DNA from: Liopterus haemorrhoidalis | Taxonomy: Eukaryota > Arthropoda > Insecta > Coleoptera > Dytiscidae | Direction: 5' to 3' | Length of the DNA: 64,000 nt | Assembly: GCA_963971575.1 (NCBI GenBank) | Contig: OZ020620.1 | Coordinates: 35,789,992 to 35,853,991 of the forward strand | Shown: piece by piece, positions 21,849-33,159 of the stretch | Layout: each line of letters starts with the position of its first letter | How positions within the stretch are numbered: the first letter of the stretch is position 1 | The notes under the pieces: generated by a model | Seen by the model: the letters and a program-made list of their open reading frames with translations, nothing else | What the model was told of the DNA's origin: nothing | Database searches by the model: none | Made by a program: the position numbers and the translations under genes

Positions 21849-21924
21849 GTCTATAAAACAAGTAACGTTTGTACATAGAATCCGCGAAGATCAACCCTCG
21901 CACTACATAGACCCTATGTATACT

Positions 21925-22090
21925 CAAAAGTATATATTTGTGATCTAAGGCAAAAATGTATAAATACACCAATTGTCCAACAATATTTTTAAAAAAATCC
22001 TAACATTTTGAAATTTTGGTCAAAATTTTTTGACTCCGATCTTAGCCAAAATATAGTTTTCAGGTAATTTTGGTGTGAGGATTATGAAAA
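21925..22090. repeat. Dispersed AT-rich repeat, shared with 32135-32290
   Basis: TATATTTGTGATCTAAGGC...TTTTGACTCCGATCTTAGCC is repeated in the same orientation at 32135-32290, about 85% similar by eye. No ends or ORF. Confidence 0.75.
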
Positions 22091-23235
22091 AAATATTTAA
22101 AAAATTCACGTTTTCCTAGTTTTTGAGTTAGAACAGATTTGGGTCAGTTTTTTTCCTATAATTCCAAAACTTTTGTCCAAACTTCAAAATAGACCAAATT
22201 TTGTTGATCTATGGCCAAAAATACATATTAGTACCAATTTTCAATAAAATTAGAGACAAAAATTTTTTGCTTAAAAATCACGATTTTTTTAAGGTTTACT
22301 ACCCCTTACGATTTTTTCGATTGGTGGCCATATTCAAGGGTTTTGGAGTACTGCCCATAAAAAATTTAAGAAAATGTCTAATAAAGCTCAATTATTTTTG
22401 TAGACTAAACAATGTAGAAGAATTTTAAAAATTCAAACCGCAGATTTCTATCACTACCTATTTTTTAGTAATACCAAAATTTTCAAAAAATTTAAAAAAA
22501 TAATGAAAAATTTTCAAAATTTTTTTTGTTTCAAAATTTGGTTACAAGTCAATTAGGACCTCAAGATTTCAAAAATTGCATCCGCAGGTCTTTTTCGCAT
22601 TCCGTTTTTGAGATTTTTGAGATGCGAAGATGAAAATTTCTATAAATCACGTCATAAAAAAAATTGTTATAATTTTAAAATACGCAAAACGAATAAGGCC
22701 TCAATTTTTTTTAGACTAAATAAACTACGAGGAATCTATAAATTTTAACCTCAGGTCCTTTTCTGTAATAGTCTTGTGAGTTGTATTTTTTTTTAATTCA
22801 CAATTTTAACGAATAATGTATATATCAATTAAAAAAAAATGTCGTAATCTCAAAACGCTAAAATCGATAGAAGTCCTAAATTTTATTTAAACTAAATAAA
22901 CTACGGAGAATCCAAAAATTCTTTTGCTGTTAAGTCAAAATAAGATAAAATTACCCCCCCCCCCCCCCGAAACTCTCCAAATAATCATCTAAATGAAAAA
23001 ATGCATCATATATGATTTTGCTGTTAAGTCAATAATAAGGAAGATATATGAAGATTTTAGATTTAGCTTGTCCACCCGTAACTCCCCAAATATTTATCTA
23101 ATTGAAAAAATACATTGAACAACGTTTGTTTTCAACATTTTTTTATATATATATTTTTTAAGTCAATAATAAGGAAGATATTATTTTAATACAGAAACAT
23201 CCCTCTAGAATAAAAATTTTGAGGGGCCTTTATAG
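22091..23235. other. AT-rich repetitive stretch without a gene
   Basis: Long A/T runs and short internal repeats (GTTAAGTCAATAATAAGGAAGATAT appears twice near 23020 and 23160 in shorter form) with a C-run at 22955. No coding evidence. Confidence 0.4.
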
Positions 23236-23449
23236 CAGTGGAGGCGCTAGCACGGGGGCCAACCCCTCCCAATAATTGCTCTGGCCCCAGTTGCCCCCCC
23301 CCCTTAGAATTGCTTGGAGAAGAATGTATTTTAAAAGTGAGGACCTTTCTTTTTGTAGGTCATTACTGTGTAAACGATAAAACAATGATTTCAGATAATT
23401 TAACTCAAAATTTACCCCCCCCCCAGATTTAGTGCTAGTGTCGCCACTG
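23236..23449. mobile_element. hAT MITE with perfect 8 bp duplication
   Basis: The ends CAGTGGAGGCGCTAGCAC and, inverted, GTGCTAGTGTCGCCACTG. CTTTATAG is duplicated exactly at 23228-23235 and 23450-23457. 214 bp. Inside is the module GTGAGGACCTTTCTTTTT, also seen in unrelated MITEs at 34850 and 63610. Confidence 0.93.
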
Positions 23450-23459
23450 CTTTATAGCC

Positions 23460-23590
23460 TATATTCGAATCCTGGTTTCAATCTAACATCATACCAAATT
23501 ACATGAAAATCTGTCCAACCGTTTTTGCGTTAATCTAGGACACACAGACAAAGATTTTTGTGTGGGTATTTTCTTATAATCTTATGAAAC
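23460..23590. repeat. Dispersed repeat tail (GTCCAACCGTTTTTGCG type)
   Basis: CATGAAAATCTGTCCAACCG...GGACACACAGACAAAG is a pattern often seen in insect interspersed repeats. A related short piece ending GTACGGGTACTCCAGCTAG lies at 25430-25490. Limits unknown. Confidence 0.45.
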
Positions 23591-23732
23591 GTGTAGAAAT
23601 CAAATATGAGCCTCAAAAAACAGATATAGCCTCCAATTTTATTAATATAAAAGAGTGGTTTAGAATAATTAATGTTCCAAAATGTTCTTAAACTGTGGCC
23701 CGCGAACAATTTTGACATTAACTTTATATCTC

Positions 23733-24485
23733 GTGGGATGGACATAAGGGAAGCTGAGCGAAAGAGAAATGGAGGAAGAAACATAGTAGAAGAATTGAGA
23801 AGGAGAGACAAGGAGGTACAGGAACAGGAAAGAACAGTAAGAATAGACAATTCAAGGAATGTGAAAAGGTATAGGGAGATAAGGACGGTAGGAATACCTA
23901 AATATTTGAAAGGGAGGAGAGGAAAGGCAGGGGGCAGAGTTAGAAGGATTGCCAGATTAAGATGCGGAAATGAAGAACGGAGTAGTAGGTATTGGGCAAA
24001 ACCGGAGGATAGGGTATGCAGAATGTGTAGAGAGGAGGAAGAATCCTTGGAACATCTTACAAAAAGATGTGGAAAGATGACAAAATGGGAGGGAGAGATA
24101 AAGGAGCTGTTGAGTGAAGAAGGAAAGGGAGAAAGGTGGGCGAGAGTACTCGAGGAAAGAAGGAAGGAATGCGGAGAGGTAAGACAGAACTGAGTACAGG
24201 AAGGAAGGAAGAGGCAATGGAGGAGGAAAGAAAAGAGGGAAGAGAAGCGAAGAAAGAGGGGAAGAAGAACTGGAGTCAAGAAGGAAGGAGACCGGAGACG
24301 GAAGCCGAAAAGAGATTACGAAGAAAGAGATGAACACCGGAGGTAGAAAGTAGAAGAAGAAGAAAGAAAATCATAAAATGTATATTATATTATTTTATTT
24401 TATTATTATTATGATTATTTTTTTCTCAATGTAATAGTTAAAACCCTATACGCCGCAAGGCCTAGGGGAAATAAAGAATTATATA
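23733..24485 (+). mobile_element. 5'-truncated LINE, copy 2, with 14 bp target duplication
   Basis: TAACTTTATATCTC is duplicated at 23719-23732 and 24486-24499, which fixes both ends. The ORF2 C-terminus is open to 24193: MDIREAERKR...VRIDNSRNVKRYREIRTVGIPKYL..., then CRMCREEEESLEHLTKRC, a Cys-Cys-His-Cys motif. The purine-rich 3' end closes with CGCCGCAAGGCCTAGGG and AATAAAGAATTATATA. The inserted DNA looks like a damaged hAT-type repeat (TTCTTAAACTGTGGCCCGCG at 23692). Confidence 0.93.
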
Positions 24486-24891
24486 TAACTTTATATCTCC
24501 CAACTTTTCGCTTTTATTTAAATAACTCATTTAATAAAAATCCTACATGGTCAAGACTTTTTGTATATGATGTTATCTAACTAGTTATTGACATAACTAA
24601 ACAATAATTAGTAAAAATTTAATTATTTTTATTCAACTGCAAATTATTTACAGAAATCATATTATAATAATATCTATTTTGACCAATATTTGACCAAGAA
24701 ATGTTTGTATGAGTTTAATTTATTATAATTTGTAACTTTTTAAATTATTTTTACTACTATTTTTATTCATTTATGTTTTTTGTTCTATTGTCAACTGACA
24801 ACAGAAGCGCCTCTAGTGAGATTTTGAGAAACTGACAGGTGGAGGATAGTCGAGTTTATTTACTGTTGTTTTCATAGCCAGTTTTTAAACA

Positions 24892-25086
24892 ATGTCTTTA
24901 AAATTGCAAGATAAAGTTAAATGCAACGTGAATTGTTGTGTTTATCTTTGCAATGCACAAGTAGGTCGTGATAGAGACCTAAGTTTTCATCGTGTTCCGA
25001 AACGTGGCAAAAAAAAGCCTGATTACTTTCAATTAATAAAGATACCATTGAACTTATCAAAAATATCCTATCTGCGTCAGCCATGA
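24892..25086 (+). CDS. THAP zinc-finger fragment (64 codons)
   Basis: The frame MSLKLQDKVKCNVNCCVYLC...GRDRDLSFHRVPKRGKKK matches the first half of a THAP DNA-binding domain: the leading Cys pair and the SFHRxP block. The later Trp, the Cys-x2-His pair and the AVPTIF box are absent; the frame stops at 25086. No donor that would continue the domain was identified, so this may be a truncated host gene or a transposon-derived copy. A separate, frameshifted THAP remnant lies at 43490-43730. Confidence 0.55.
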   Translation: MSLKLQDKVKCNVNCCVYLCNAQVGRDRDLSFHRVPKRGKKKPDYFQLIKIPLNLSKISYLRQP

Positions 25087-25169
25087 TGTACAATGCAGTG
25101 GCGCCTCTATCGGTAGTGTCAGATGACAATATGCTAATAAAATGTCTATCTCTATAAATGCGCAAGATC

Positions 25170-27270
25170 ATTTATTATAATAACCAGCGATACATTTTTA
25201 CCAATATTTATTATAATGTAGTGCCTATAAGATTATAGAGCCAGAAATTAAGTCTCAAGAACAACGTAAAATGCCTAGGGTTGGGATGGGGTCCGAAAAA
25301 TAAATGTTGTACAGGAGGGGGTCCTCGGACTACTTAAGTTTAAGAACCCCTGGCTTAGAATAAAGAAACAATTATATTGTGTTCTACTTGAATTTGAAAT
25401 ATCCCACTTATCATGTACGTTACAGCAAAAATGTCGCAAAAACCTTACAAAAACCGTACGAAGTACGGGTACTCCAGCTAGTAATTATATAAAATTATAG
25501 TCTGAATAAAAATTGGTGTTATTCCCTAGTTCCACTCCTCTATTCAGTTAGTTACAACAAAACAGTGTAATATTTACCTGGATCTTAGTGCATTGTTATA
25601 CAAAATACTTGTTAAACCCTGCTACAAAACAAGATTGATGGTATGAGAAAGGCAACATGAATGACAATCCCAAGAAGAGATAAAGCGAGAGTAGTAATAC
25701 AGTTGAAGTGAAAACATCGATGATTAAATAAAGTTGAATTAAGGCACAAATATCTCTGATTTATTTAAGATGGGTTGTGTTACACAAGAGAAGTTATCGA
25801 ATCATGATGTTACCTTCGGGAGTAATCGCAATAAGAAGAAATTGTGACAAACCAACCAAGCTATTTCTGTACCGTAGTAGTAAACAATCGTAAGCCCATT
25901 TACTAAAACTTTGAGAAATTGATCTCAAGAATACATGGCATAAATATTATTTTTGAAATATATTTAAAATTTTATTTTACAGTTGAAATATACTTTTTAC
26001 AAATAGATGTACTATTTCAATCATTCAAGTGTGAAATAAAAATGTCTTTTGATCATTTAAATAATGTAAAACATAATATTAACGAGTAGTACATCCTACA
26101 TGACAAATAGTATCATGACTGCTTTGACACCTTATTTAGTATTTGACAATGCAACAAATTGTTATGTCAAAGGAGGTAATATGAATTTCTATTCTGTTCT
26201 GGCAAAGCATATGGTCGTATTCATTGGTAATGTTACGACAAACAGGATCAAATACAATATCAAACTTAAATGAAATACATTAGGATATCTATACATTATT
26301 TTAATCACGTGACTACAGCAGACATTTTAAAATGGATGTTGTAGGACAAACAAACCCATTATTTATACGTGCGATATAGGCGTTTAATGTATTATGTGGT
26401 GCGAGTTATTTGTAAATATTTATGCACCATTTGCATAAAAGTCTTACAACTATGCTCTATGTCACCTTAGAAAAATGTGAGTAAGAAGATAGGAGCTGTT
26501 TGTCCTTGCTTCGGATTGGTTTAGATTGTCTTCCCTATTACACTGTTAAAATATTGTTTTTAGTCCAAGATGTTCAGTGTCGTACATTGGAAATATATAT
26601 TATTTATATTATTTTATTTTTTTCGTATATTTTGTTATTATTTACATATTTAGACTTTTATTTCTATGCTTGGCGTAGATTTTATGGAGAAAAATCTCCA
26701 AGTAATTTGATTTTACGCAGTTATATATTTTTTAGGTTATCTGAGATATAAATATTTTTTGACACTTAACAATTAACAGATCAAGATAGAGGACTAATGT
26801 GAGGCCAAAAGACAGCCCAGCTGATTGTGCCCAAAGAAGAAGTTATTGATATAATTTTTAGACCTTCATATATACATATATTTTTTATGTCTATTTACAG
26901 TAAATATTTAAATAAGAAACTTTAGCTCTGAAGATATATTGTTTGTTTTATTGCTTTATTTAAACTCTTTTAGCCAAATCTCTCTTATACAGTACATAAT
27001 TTTTAAAATTAATATTTTTTTAACTTTTTCAAATTTCCCATTAAACTGAATTTATGTCGTATAAATAACGTAAGTGTATTATCTGCCTTGTTTATTTCAA
27101 TATCTTATTAACCTTTTTTTAAATTTAAAAAAAAATCACATGCTAACCCAGTTACTACGCCCATGCCCTAGTTGTAACTTATTTTAAATTTTCCGCTATA
27201 TTGTATTTATCCAGTGTAAATCGTACTCGGTTCGCAGCGCTATCTACTTTTTTTAAATTTGAAATAGACC
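25170..27270. other. AT-rich intergenic stretch
   Basis: No gene is supported. A hAT-like right end (AAGTTTAAGAACCCCTGG) lies near 25335, perhaps partner of the eroded left end at 23692. The open frame 26500-26751 is hydrophobic and AT-driven, without a domain or splice context. Confidence 0.4.
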
Positions 27271-27671
27271 ATAGATGTAAGTTAAAATTCATTTAACACT
27301 CATTAAAACGCATTACGTTGCTAGGCAATTTTGTGTATTAACATCTAGTTTTAAGACTTTTAGGGCCGGTTTCTGGAACATTTTTTTATTGACACGATAT
27401 CGCCCCAATAGTTATCGATACAATAAACCTTATCGAGTCGATAACTTTTTGACAGTTTCTCGATACTCATCTGACATGTTTATTGTATCCAATAACTATT
27501 GTAGCGATATGTATGCATTTCAATTCACACAGCCAAAATATTTACAAAATCTCTTGTCATTTATGTGATCAATTGTTCACAAATGACAATAGTCAATGTC
27601 AGTGTCAAAAATAATTTACAAAAATATATATTTTTAACAATTAGTTTAAAAATAGTTTGTTAAAAAATGGC

Positions 27672-27920
27672 AGAAAAAATGTGTAAAAATTTCACAAGGA
27701 AAATTTTCAAAATTTCCTCATTATTTTTCGAAATAAACTGCGGTCTCAACAGAGCAATTCGATGTATTATTTTTTTAACAATTTTGCAAACTGTACTTTT
27801 ATGTACATGCACAACATCACCAACTAGCATTTGAAAAGCCCCCGTTTCCAGAAATCTCAAAGCAATTATGGTCATGGTCATGGGTTCTAAATCACCTCCA
27901 ATTAGGCGGCATAATTGCAT
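27672..27920 (-). pseudogene. Harbinger (HARBI1-like) transposase fragment
   Basis: The minus-strand frame MQLCRLIGGDLEPMTMTIIALRFLETGAFQ...GDVVHVHKSTVCKIVKKI matches the helical N-terminal region of Harbinger transposases (ALRF-tGsfq-vGd-hgvskstv). The DDE catalytic part is missing. Confidence 0.8.
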
Positions 27921-28389
27921 GCATTTTCATTTGCTTGACCGGTATTGTTGAATAAATTCTAATACGCTATAAATGCGGAATGGGTCACTTTATCTCTCAC
28001 AGTTCTCCGATGTAATAAACATACTGCAATTACAACATCCTAATCAAATTCATCAGAACTTGAATTGTCCATTTTACCTCTATAACAGTATAAGAATATC
28101 TTAATATATATGATTTTCAGAAGCAATTACTATTATATCTTGTAATAAAAATATATCTTTTTCAAAAATATATTGCAATTTCAAAAGAACCTTATCTGTC
28201 ATATTTCAGAACTGACATTAGATGACAATTCTCATATTTATCGATACGATAAAGGGTGCTCATCGGCAATATAACGTATCAATAAGTTATTGGTTCGATA
28301 TCTCATCGATAAATAGAAAAATACATTCCAGAAACCCAAATTCTGCTATTGCGTCGATAAGTTTCGGTATCCATGGATATGGATACTAT

Positions 28390-29047
28390 GGGTACATTCG
28401 ATTTGACGCTCCGAGCGTTCTGAGCACGTTCTGTACACTCAAACGTGTTCGATTTGACGCTCGGAGTACACTCAATTGCATTCGTTTTGCGATCGAGCGA
28501 GCATTTAGAGTGCGCTCTATGTGTTCGGGGTTTTAAGACCGAGCATATGGAGTATGACGTAAAAAAGTGGAAGAACGGCGGGAAAGAAATGAAAGTTTAA
28601 AATTAAATTATAAATAAAATAAAAATAATAGCCTTAGACAAATAACAATAGAGAAATAATATTGTTATTTGGCTATGGCTACAGAGTACGGCCATTTTAT
28701 GTATTTGTGACATTCTGTAAACAGCAAAAAAATTATTAAAATACACCGTGCATAAAATTAAAATGGAAAAAATTCATTAAATTAATTCATTAATTATTAT
28801 TTAATTTTTATTTAATTTTATTTCTTCATCACTGAAAAAAAAAAATCAAGGAAAAACCGAGGTATATAATTTTGATTCATGACTGACGTGAACTAATCTG
28901 ACAGTAAAAACGCCGCCTAAAATTGTAGGGTTAGATTTTATAAACATTACGTCACAAGAACGCTCGCTCCGTTAGTGCTCTATTCATGACGTCACCATCA
29001 ACTGTTCGCTCAGCGCTCGCTCTACTCTGTACAACTCGAATGCACCC
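28390..29047. mobile_element. MITE GGGTACATTCGA, copy 2, nested in a Harbinger element
   Basis: About 95% similar by eye to 17758-18384, in the same orientation, plus a roughly 30 bp insertion near 28647 (AACAATAGAGAAATAATATTG, itself near-palindromic). The flanks TAT and TTT are an imperfect 3 bp duplication. It lies close to the right end of the Harbinger element. Confidence 0.88.
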
Positions 29048-29094
29048 TTTATCGATACGATATCTACAACTGAATTTTTCGAGAAACCGGCCCT

Positions 29095-29650
29095 AATACA
29101 ACCGAACATTACTGAATGATTGCTATATTGTGATTATATTGATTACATTCAGAGTAGAAATTCCAAAATTGAGCTGAAATATTGCAATTTTTCAAATACT
29201 TTGTCAAACTAATCATACAAATATCTCATTTTCACTTATAATTCATTGCCGGAATATAATGAATAACTATATTTTCAACTAAGACGACGTAGCAGGTGCG
29301 AAAAAAAATTATGTTAACAATTATGTTAACTTCTTTATGGAAACAGTTTCAATAAAGAAGTTAGGCTTAGTTGTATATCGAATTATTATAATAATAATAA
29401 TAAATTATCTATGATATTTTACACGTAATAGTATCAGGAAAACAAATGTTTGTCGGTATAGTTTGACTGATTGTCACTGTCACTACTAATGATTAAAAAA
29501 TTAATATCGTCTATTGTCTTATAAATCCCGGTTTGCTATGTTAAAACAAACAGTCGCAAAGTCCCATTCAATTATTAAAGGACACTAGATTTCAAAATTT
29601 TGTCCACATAAAGCTAAGAAATTTCAAAAAATTAAAGGGAAAGTATCTAT
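29095..29650. other. AT-rich stretch, no gene seen
   Basis: A local direct/inverted AACTTCTTTAT pair lies near 29325-29360. No coding evidence. Confidence 0.4.
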
Positions 29651-29806
29651 TCACCTTTAGGCAGAATTAGATTTTAAAATCTAGTAATTTTTACAGATTG
29701 ATTGAAGCTTTTGATCATTTTGTTCAGGAAAAGCCAACATCAATATATAAAAAATAAGCTAATGACTACTTAAGAAAATTTAAATTCCATTTAGTTCCGC
29801 CTAAAG
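29651..29806. repeat. Short copy of the AGGCGGAACTAAAT MITE family
   Basis: TTTAGGCAGAATTAGAT is inverted at the right as ATTTAGTTCCGCCTAAA. The centre GAAGCTTTTGATCATTTTG also occurs near 1596-1616. Related to the 404 bp element at 43781. Confidence 0.6.
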
Positions 29807-29913
29807 CAGTGTTTCCCAATCTTCTTACTCTCGTGGCACATTTTCCAAAGAAGAAAAATTTCGCGGCACACCTACGTAGTCATAGAAGAAGAAATTTATA
29901 AAGCTAGTTTTTT

Positions 29914-30443
29914 ACCGACCGCCAACATATATAAGGTATTGTGATCATACCGATTTTGACATTTCGAGATTTCGATGGATCTCCACGAATTGAGGTCCCT
30001 ACATAACGTTTTGTCTACCCGTCTGTCCGTCCGTCTGTCCGTCTGTCTGTCTATGTACACGTGCAGAGCAAATTCGGCTAAAAAGATTTTTATGAAACTT
30101 CATATTTAAGCTTTTGACATCAAGGGCACAAGATGGTCAACTTTTTTTAAAAATCGGTTGACTAAAAATGGGTCTTTTCTCGTGTCTATTTTAAGATTTT
30201 TGTGAATATTTAACAACAGAAAAAAATTTAGAAAAAATTTATTTAACAAAAGTTGCTATGAAAGCAATAACTAACAACTTTTATTTGACATTTTTTGATA
30301 AAACGGAAAATTTTTGAAAAATTTCTATCTTTAAGTATAAAAAATCTATTTTTTATAAAAATCTATTAGAAAATATTAGGCAAGTTATTTCTACTCTGCT
30401 GCTAGAATGTGTTTTATACAAGTACTTTGTGATGGCGGTCGGT
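29914..30443. repeat. Repeat with ACCGACCGCCA ends, copy 1
   Basis: ACCGACCGCCAACATAT at the left and TGATGGCGGTCGGT at the right. The interior GAATTGAGGTCCCTACATAA, GTCTGTCC array and AGCAAATTCGGCTAAAA recur at 49643-50078 (minus) and 59341-60867 (plus, interrupted). Similarity continues about 25 bp beyond the right end (GTGGCCACGGCTGATTTTT), so the true element may be longer. An eroded CAGTGTTTCCCAATC end precedes it at 29814. Confidence 0.75.
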
Positions 30444-30969
30444 CCTGTAGTGGCCACGGCTGATTTTTACTTATCATTTGATTTTATGTATCATTTGTTT
30501 GAATTAAATAAAAATCTTGTTTATTTATAAAAATAAAGTAGTTTTTTTAAACAATTTTTTTTTTGTACTTAATATGTCAAAATATTAGTTTTAATTATTA
30601 AAAAAAAGAAATGATTTTTTTGTTGCATTTATTTGAAAAAAAATCGGTCCTTAAGGGGTTGTTAATAATAAAATAACTGATTAAAACTCAAAAAAGTTTT
30701 ATCAAAGTCTCCACCACATACCGAATTCTTGAAAAAATATATATTTTTGAACTAAAAGCACATCAAAACATAAAAACATTAAATTATTAAAACTGAAAAA
30801 CTACGCTAACAATTTTAATGCAATTTTTTTTTATAAAATAAATAAGTAATAGTAATTTCAAAAATATAAAGCGCAGGCCTATAACTTCTTCCAGTTTTGG
30901 AGAAAACAATATATGAATTTTAACATATTTTTAATTTAAGTGATAAAATATAATAATAAAATTTCTTAC

Positions 30970-31119
30970 CGGATATTCGTCGTATTTAACACCAATTTGA
31001 TATTCAGGATAATCATATGAAATAGTTTCATCAGAACCAGAATTTCTTTTAACATTTGCAGCTTCAGAAACTCCAGACAAAATAACAATCACCGCAAAAA
31101 AATGTATAAAACCAGACAT
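30970..31119 (-). CDS. First coding exon of a putative small secreted protein
   Basis: From the ATG at 31119, 50 codons run to a consensus donor (CCG|GTAAGA). Residues 1-21 (MSGFIHFFAVIVILSGVSEA) form a clear signal peptide. The rest (NVKRNSGSDETISYDYPEYQ...) is polar with repeated Tyr-Pro-Glu/Asp. A TATA box and an initiator-like TCAG lie upstream at a suitable spacing. The exon ends in phase 0. I did not find a convincing second exon towards lower coordinates, where repeats begin. Family not recognised. Confidence 0.6.
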
Positions 31120-31232
31120 TTTTAATATGTTTTAATCAAATTTAAATCTGTCTACAATATATTCATTTTTTACTTATATTTACTTGAAATTTTAAGTCAC
31201 TATAACATTACAAGTGATTTGATAACAATGCG

Positions 31233-31258
31233 CTGAAATAATTTTGCTCCTTTATATA
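31233..31258 (-). promoter_or_regulatory. TATA box and initiator for the secreted-protein exon
   Basis: On the minus strand TATATAAA (31258-31251) is followed about 15-24 bases later by TTTCAGCGC (TCAG near 31236-31233), giving a 5' leader of about 115 nt before the ATG at 31119. Confidence 0.55.
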
Positions 31259-31621
31259 TACAAGCCCGCAATACCCATACGTTTAACTGGTAGTAAGCAG
31301 GCGCAGAAATCGCCCACAGCTTTGGTAAATAACTTTCTTTAAAAATATTAAATTCTCCTGTCTGTTATTGTTTTATTAAACTTAATGCCAAGTTTTGGAA
31401 TGTTTATTGTTATTGAAAATAAAAGTAACATTCAAAATATGTTTTAAATTTGTATACAATAGATATTTAGAACTGATTCAATTTATTGGGTTCGAAAAGT
31501 TTGTAGGGAATTTTATTATTTTGTGAACAATTGTAAAATGAAAATTGTTGTGAAGTGTGAATTTTCACACGTTTCAGGGTTTTGTAGGTATTTAATAAGT
31601 GTAAGAAGCTAACACAATGCT

Positions 31622-31783
31622 CAGTGGCAAATTAAGTTGCTTGGGGGCCCTGGGCGGTAAAATTAAAATGGGCTCTCTATTATTTTAAATAGAATGGAAA
31701 TATTTGTATATAGGCTTTGGTAGGCCCCCCATTCGTGGGCCCCGGGCGGCCGCCCAGTCCGCCCACCGCTTAATTCGCCTCTG
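31622..31783. mobile_element. hAT MITE pair, copy 1
   Basis: The ends CAGTGGCAAATTAAG and, inverted, CTTAATTCGCCTCTG. The left flank is ACAATGCT but the right flank is GGCTAGAG (31784-31791). The copy at 35200-35362 has GGCTAGAG on its left. The interior is GC-rich (GGGCGGCCGCCCAGTCCGCC). Confidence 0.85.
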
Positions 31784-32134
31784 GGCTAGAGTCAGAAATC
31801 ACTTGGACATACATACAACTTAGCCAATTTTCTTTTAGAATGTCATTTTTAGTTTTATTATTTCTAATACTTTTGATTTTATTCAATTTTTAATTATTTT
31901 ATTTCCTGTAACGGCTGCGGAGCCCCTGAGAAGTGCACGCGGAGCAGTATGGGCTCTGCGGAGCACAGGTTGGGAACCGCTGATATAGATGATATATAAG
32001 ACGTAAGTATTAGTTTATAAAGATTAAAAAAAGAGGCAGGCTAACATTTCATCGGTTCTGAACCTTTTTGTGGACTGTCTTTTTTTTCCTTTTTTTACCA
32101 AATAGGTCAAAACTTTAGACCGTAACTCAAAACT

Positions 32135-32290
32135 GACCATATATTTGTGATCTAAGGCTAAAAATATATAAGTATAACAATTTTCGACCAAAAATTTAAA
32201 AAAATTCTTCCAAAATTTTGAAAATTTTGGTCAATTTTTTTGACTCCGATTTTAGCCAAAATATAGTTTTAGGCAAATTTTGCAATTTAC
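32135..32290. repeat. Dispersed AT-rich repeat, shared with 21925-22090
   Basis: Same order and orientation as the 21.9 kb copy (TTTGTGATCTAAGGC, TTTTGACTCCGATTTTAGCC). Confidence 0.75.
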
Positions 32291-32722
32291 TTGCGGAGCC
32301 CTTTTTTAATCAATTTCTTTCCCCTGAATCAATTTCTATGATGGAGCCCCTAGGCCTACCCTATGTCATACAAATTAATGGTGTTTAGAAGCAATGTTAC
32401 GGGGGAGGGGGTATATTGTTTAGTTAATATAAATTCACTTTTCTCTTTCACAGCTCACATAATGGGTGCGTTTTGTTGTGCCAATTCTGGTTTCGGTTTA
32501 ATCAGAATACGCGTTTTGTCGGGACAATATTTTCATTCTATTCATTCGATGATTTGAGGTCGAACGACTGGAATGAATAAGTGTGGTGGGGATAAAAAGT
32601 AATTAAATGCAGTTGTTTTCATTTGGTTTTTAAATGTATTAGAATTAAATCTTGGTATTACTGCTTCAAAATAATTCTCGCTTTTAAGTATTTTCTCATT
32701 TTGTGTCCTAAAATAAATATAT

Positions 32723-32908
32723 ATATTAATAAAAAAGGTATTTTATGAATAATAAGACATGATTTTATTGATCAACTAATACGTCTCACACATCATATGA
32801 TATATTTTATACTATTCTATTTACATAAAACAATATGCCTTGGCAACGATATAGCACCCTACGATCGTTAATAAGTGTAAATGTTGCATAATTATATTTT
32901 CGCTAACA
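32723..32908. repeat. Exact 186 bp direct repeat, copy 1
   Basis: Identical by eye to 34315-34500, starting ATATTAATAAAAAAGG and ending TTTTCGCTAACA, at a constant offset of 1592 bp. It holds the last codons, stop and poly(A) signal of the terminal-exon-like ORF at 33148-32821. Confidence 0.93.
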
Positions 32909-33148
32909 CGGCCAGACTGACATGCGGAACGTTCTCGGGACGCAACTGTATTCTTCACACCATTAACAGCATTGTTGTTATCAGCAACAGCAACCTGCAT
33001 ATCACCAGTGGTCTGCTCCATACCAACAACAGCATCCTGCATCTTGCGTACCAGTAACAGCATCCTGCATACCAGGATCTCCATTCTTGAGCTGGTCCAC
33101 CATTTATCTTCTACTGCATCTTCAAATTCTTCACCTAATTCATAATCT
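32821..33148 (-). CDS. Putative terminal exon, unknown protein
   Basis: On the minus strand a TTTACAG acceptor precedes an open frame: YELGEEFEDAVEDKWW...GMEQTTGDMQVAVADNNN..., ending in the hydrophobic tail HLLTIVGCYIVAKAYCFM and TAA at 32823-32821. AATAAA follows about 50 bases later (near 32770). The last 28 codons or so lie in the exact 186 bp duplication; the second copy is preceded by its own acceptor-like TTATAG and could be an alternative last exon with the same tail. Acidic/Gln-rich then hydrophobic, suggesting a tail-anchored protein. Family not recognised; it could be a chance frame. Confidence 0.35.
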
Positions 33149-33159
33149 GTAAATAGAGC

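Larger units (their letters stand above)
27363..29093. mobile_element. PIF/Harbinger element, internally degraded
   Basis: GGGCCGGTTTCT at the left is inverted at the right as AGAAACCGGCCC. TTA lies to the left and TAA to the right, so the duplication is TA or an altered TWA. Inside, the minus strand encodes a Harbinger transposase fragment, and both halves are rich in TATCGATA-type motifs. A 658 bp MITE is nested at 28390-29047; without it the element is about 1.07 kb. Confidence 0.8.

Noticed and set aside
26500..26751. Hydrophobic 83-codon frame
   Set aside because: AT-driven Ile/Leu/Phe/Tyr composition, no splice or domain evidence.
30000..30050. GTCTGTCC repeats as a possible CRISPR or regulatory array
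   Set aside because: Simple microsatellite inside a dispersed repeat, repeated at 60540; this is a eukaryotic genome.
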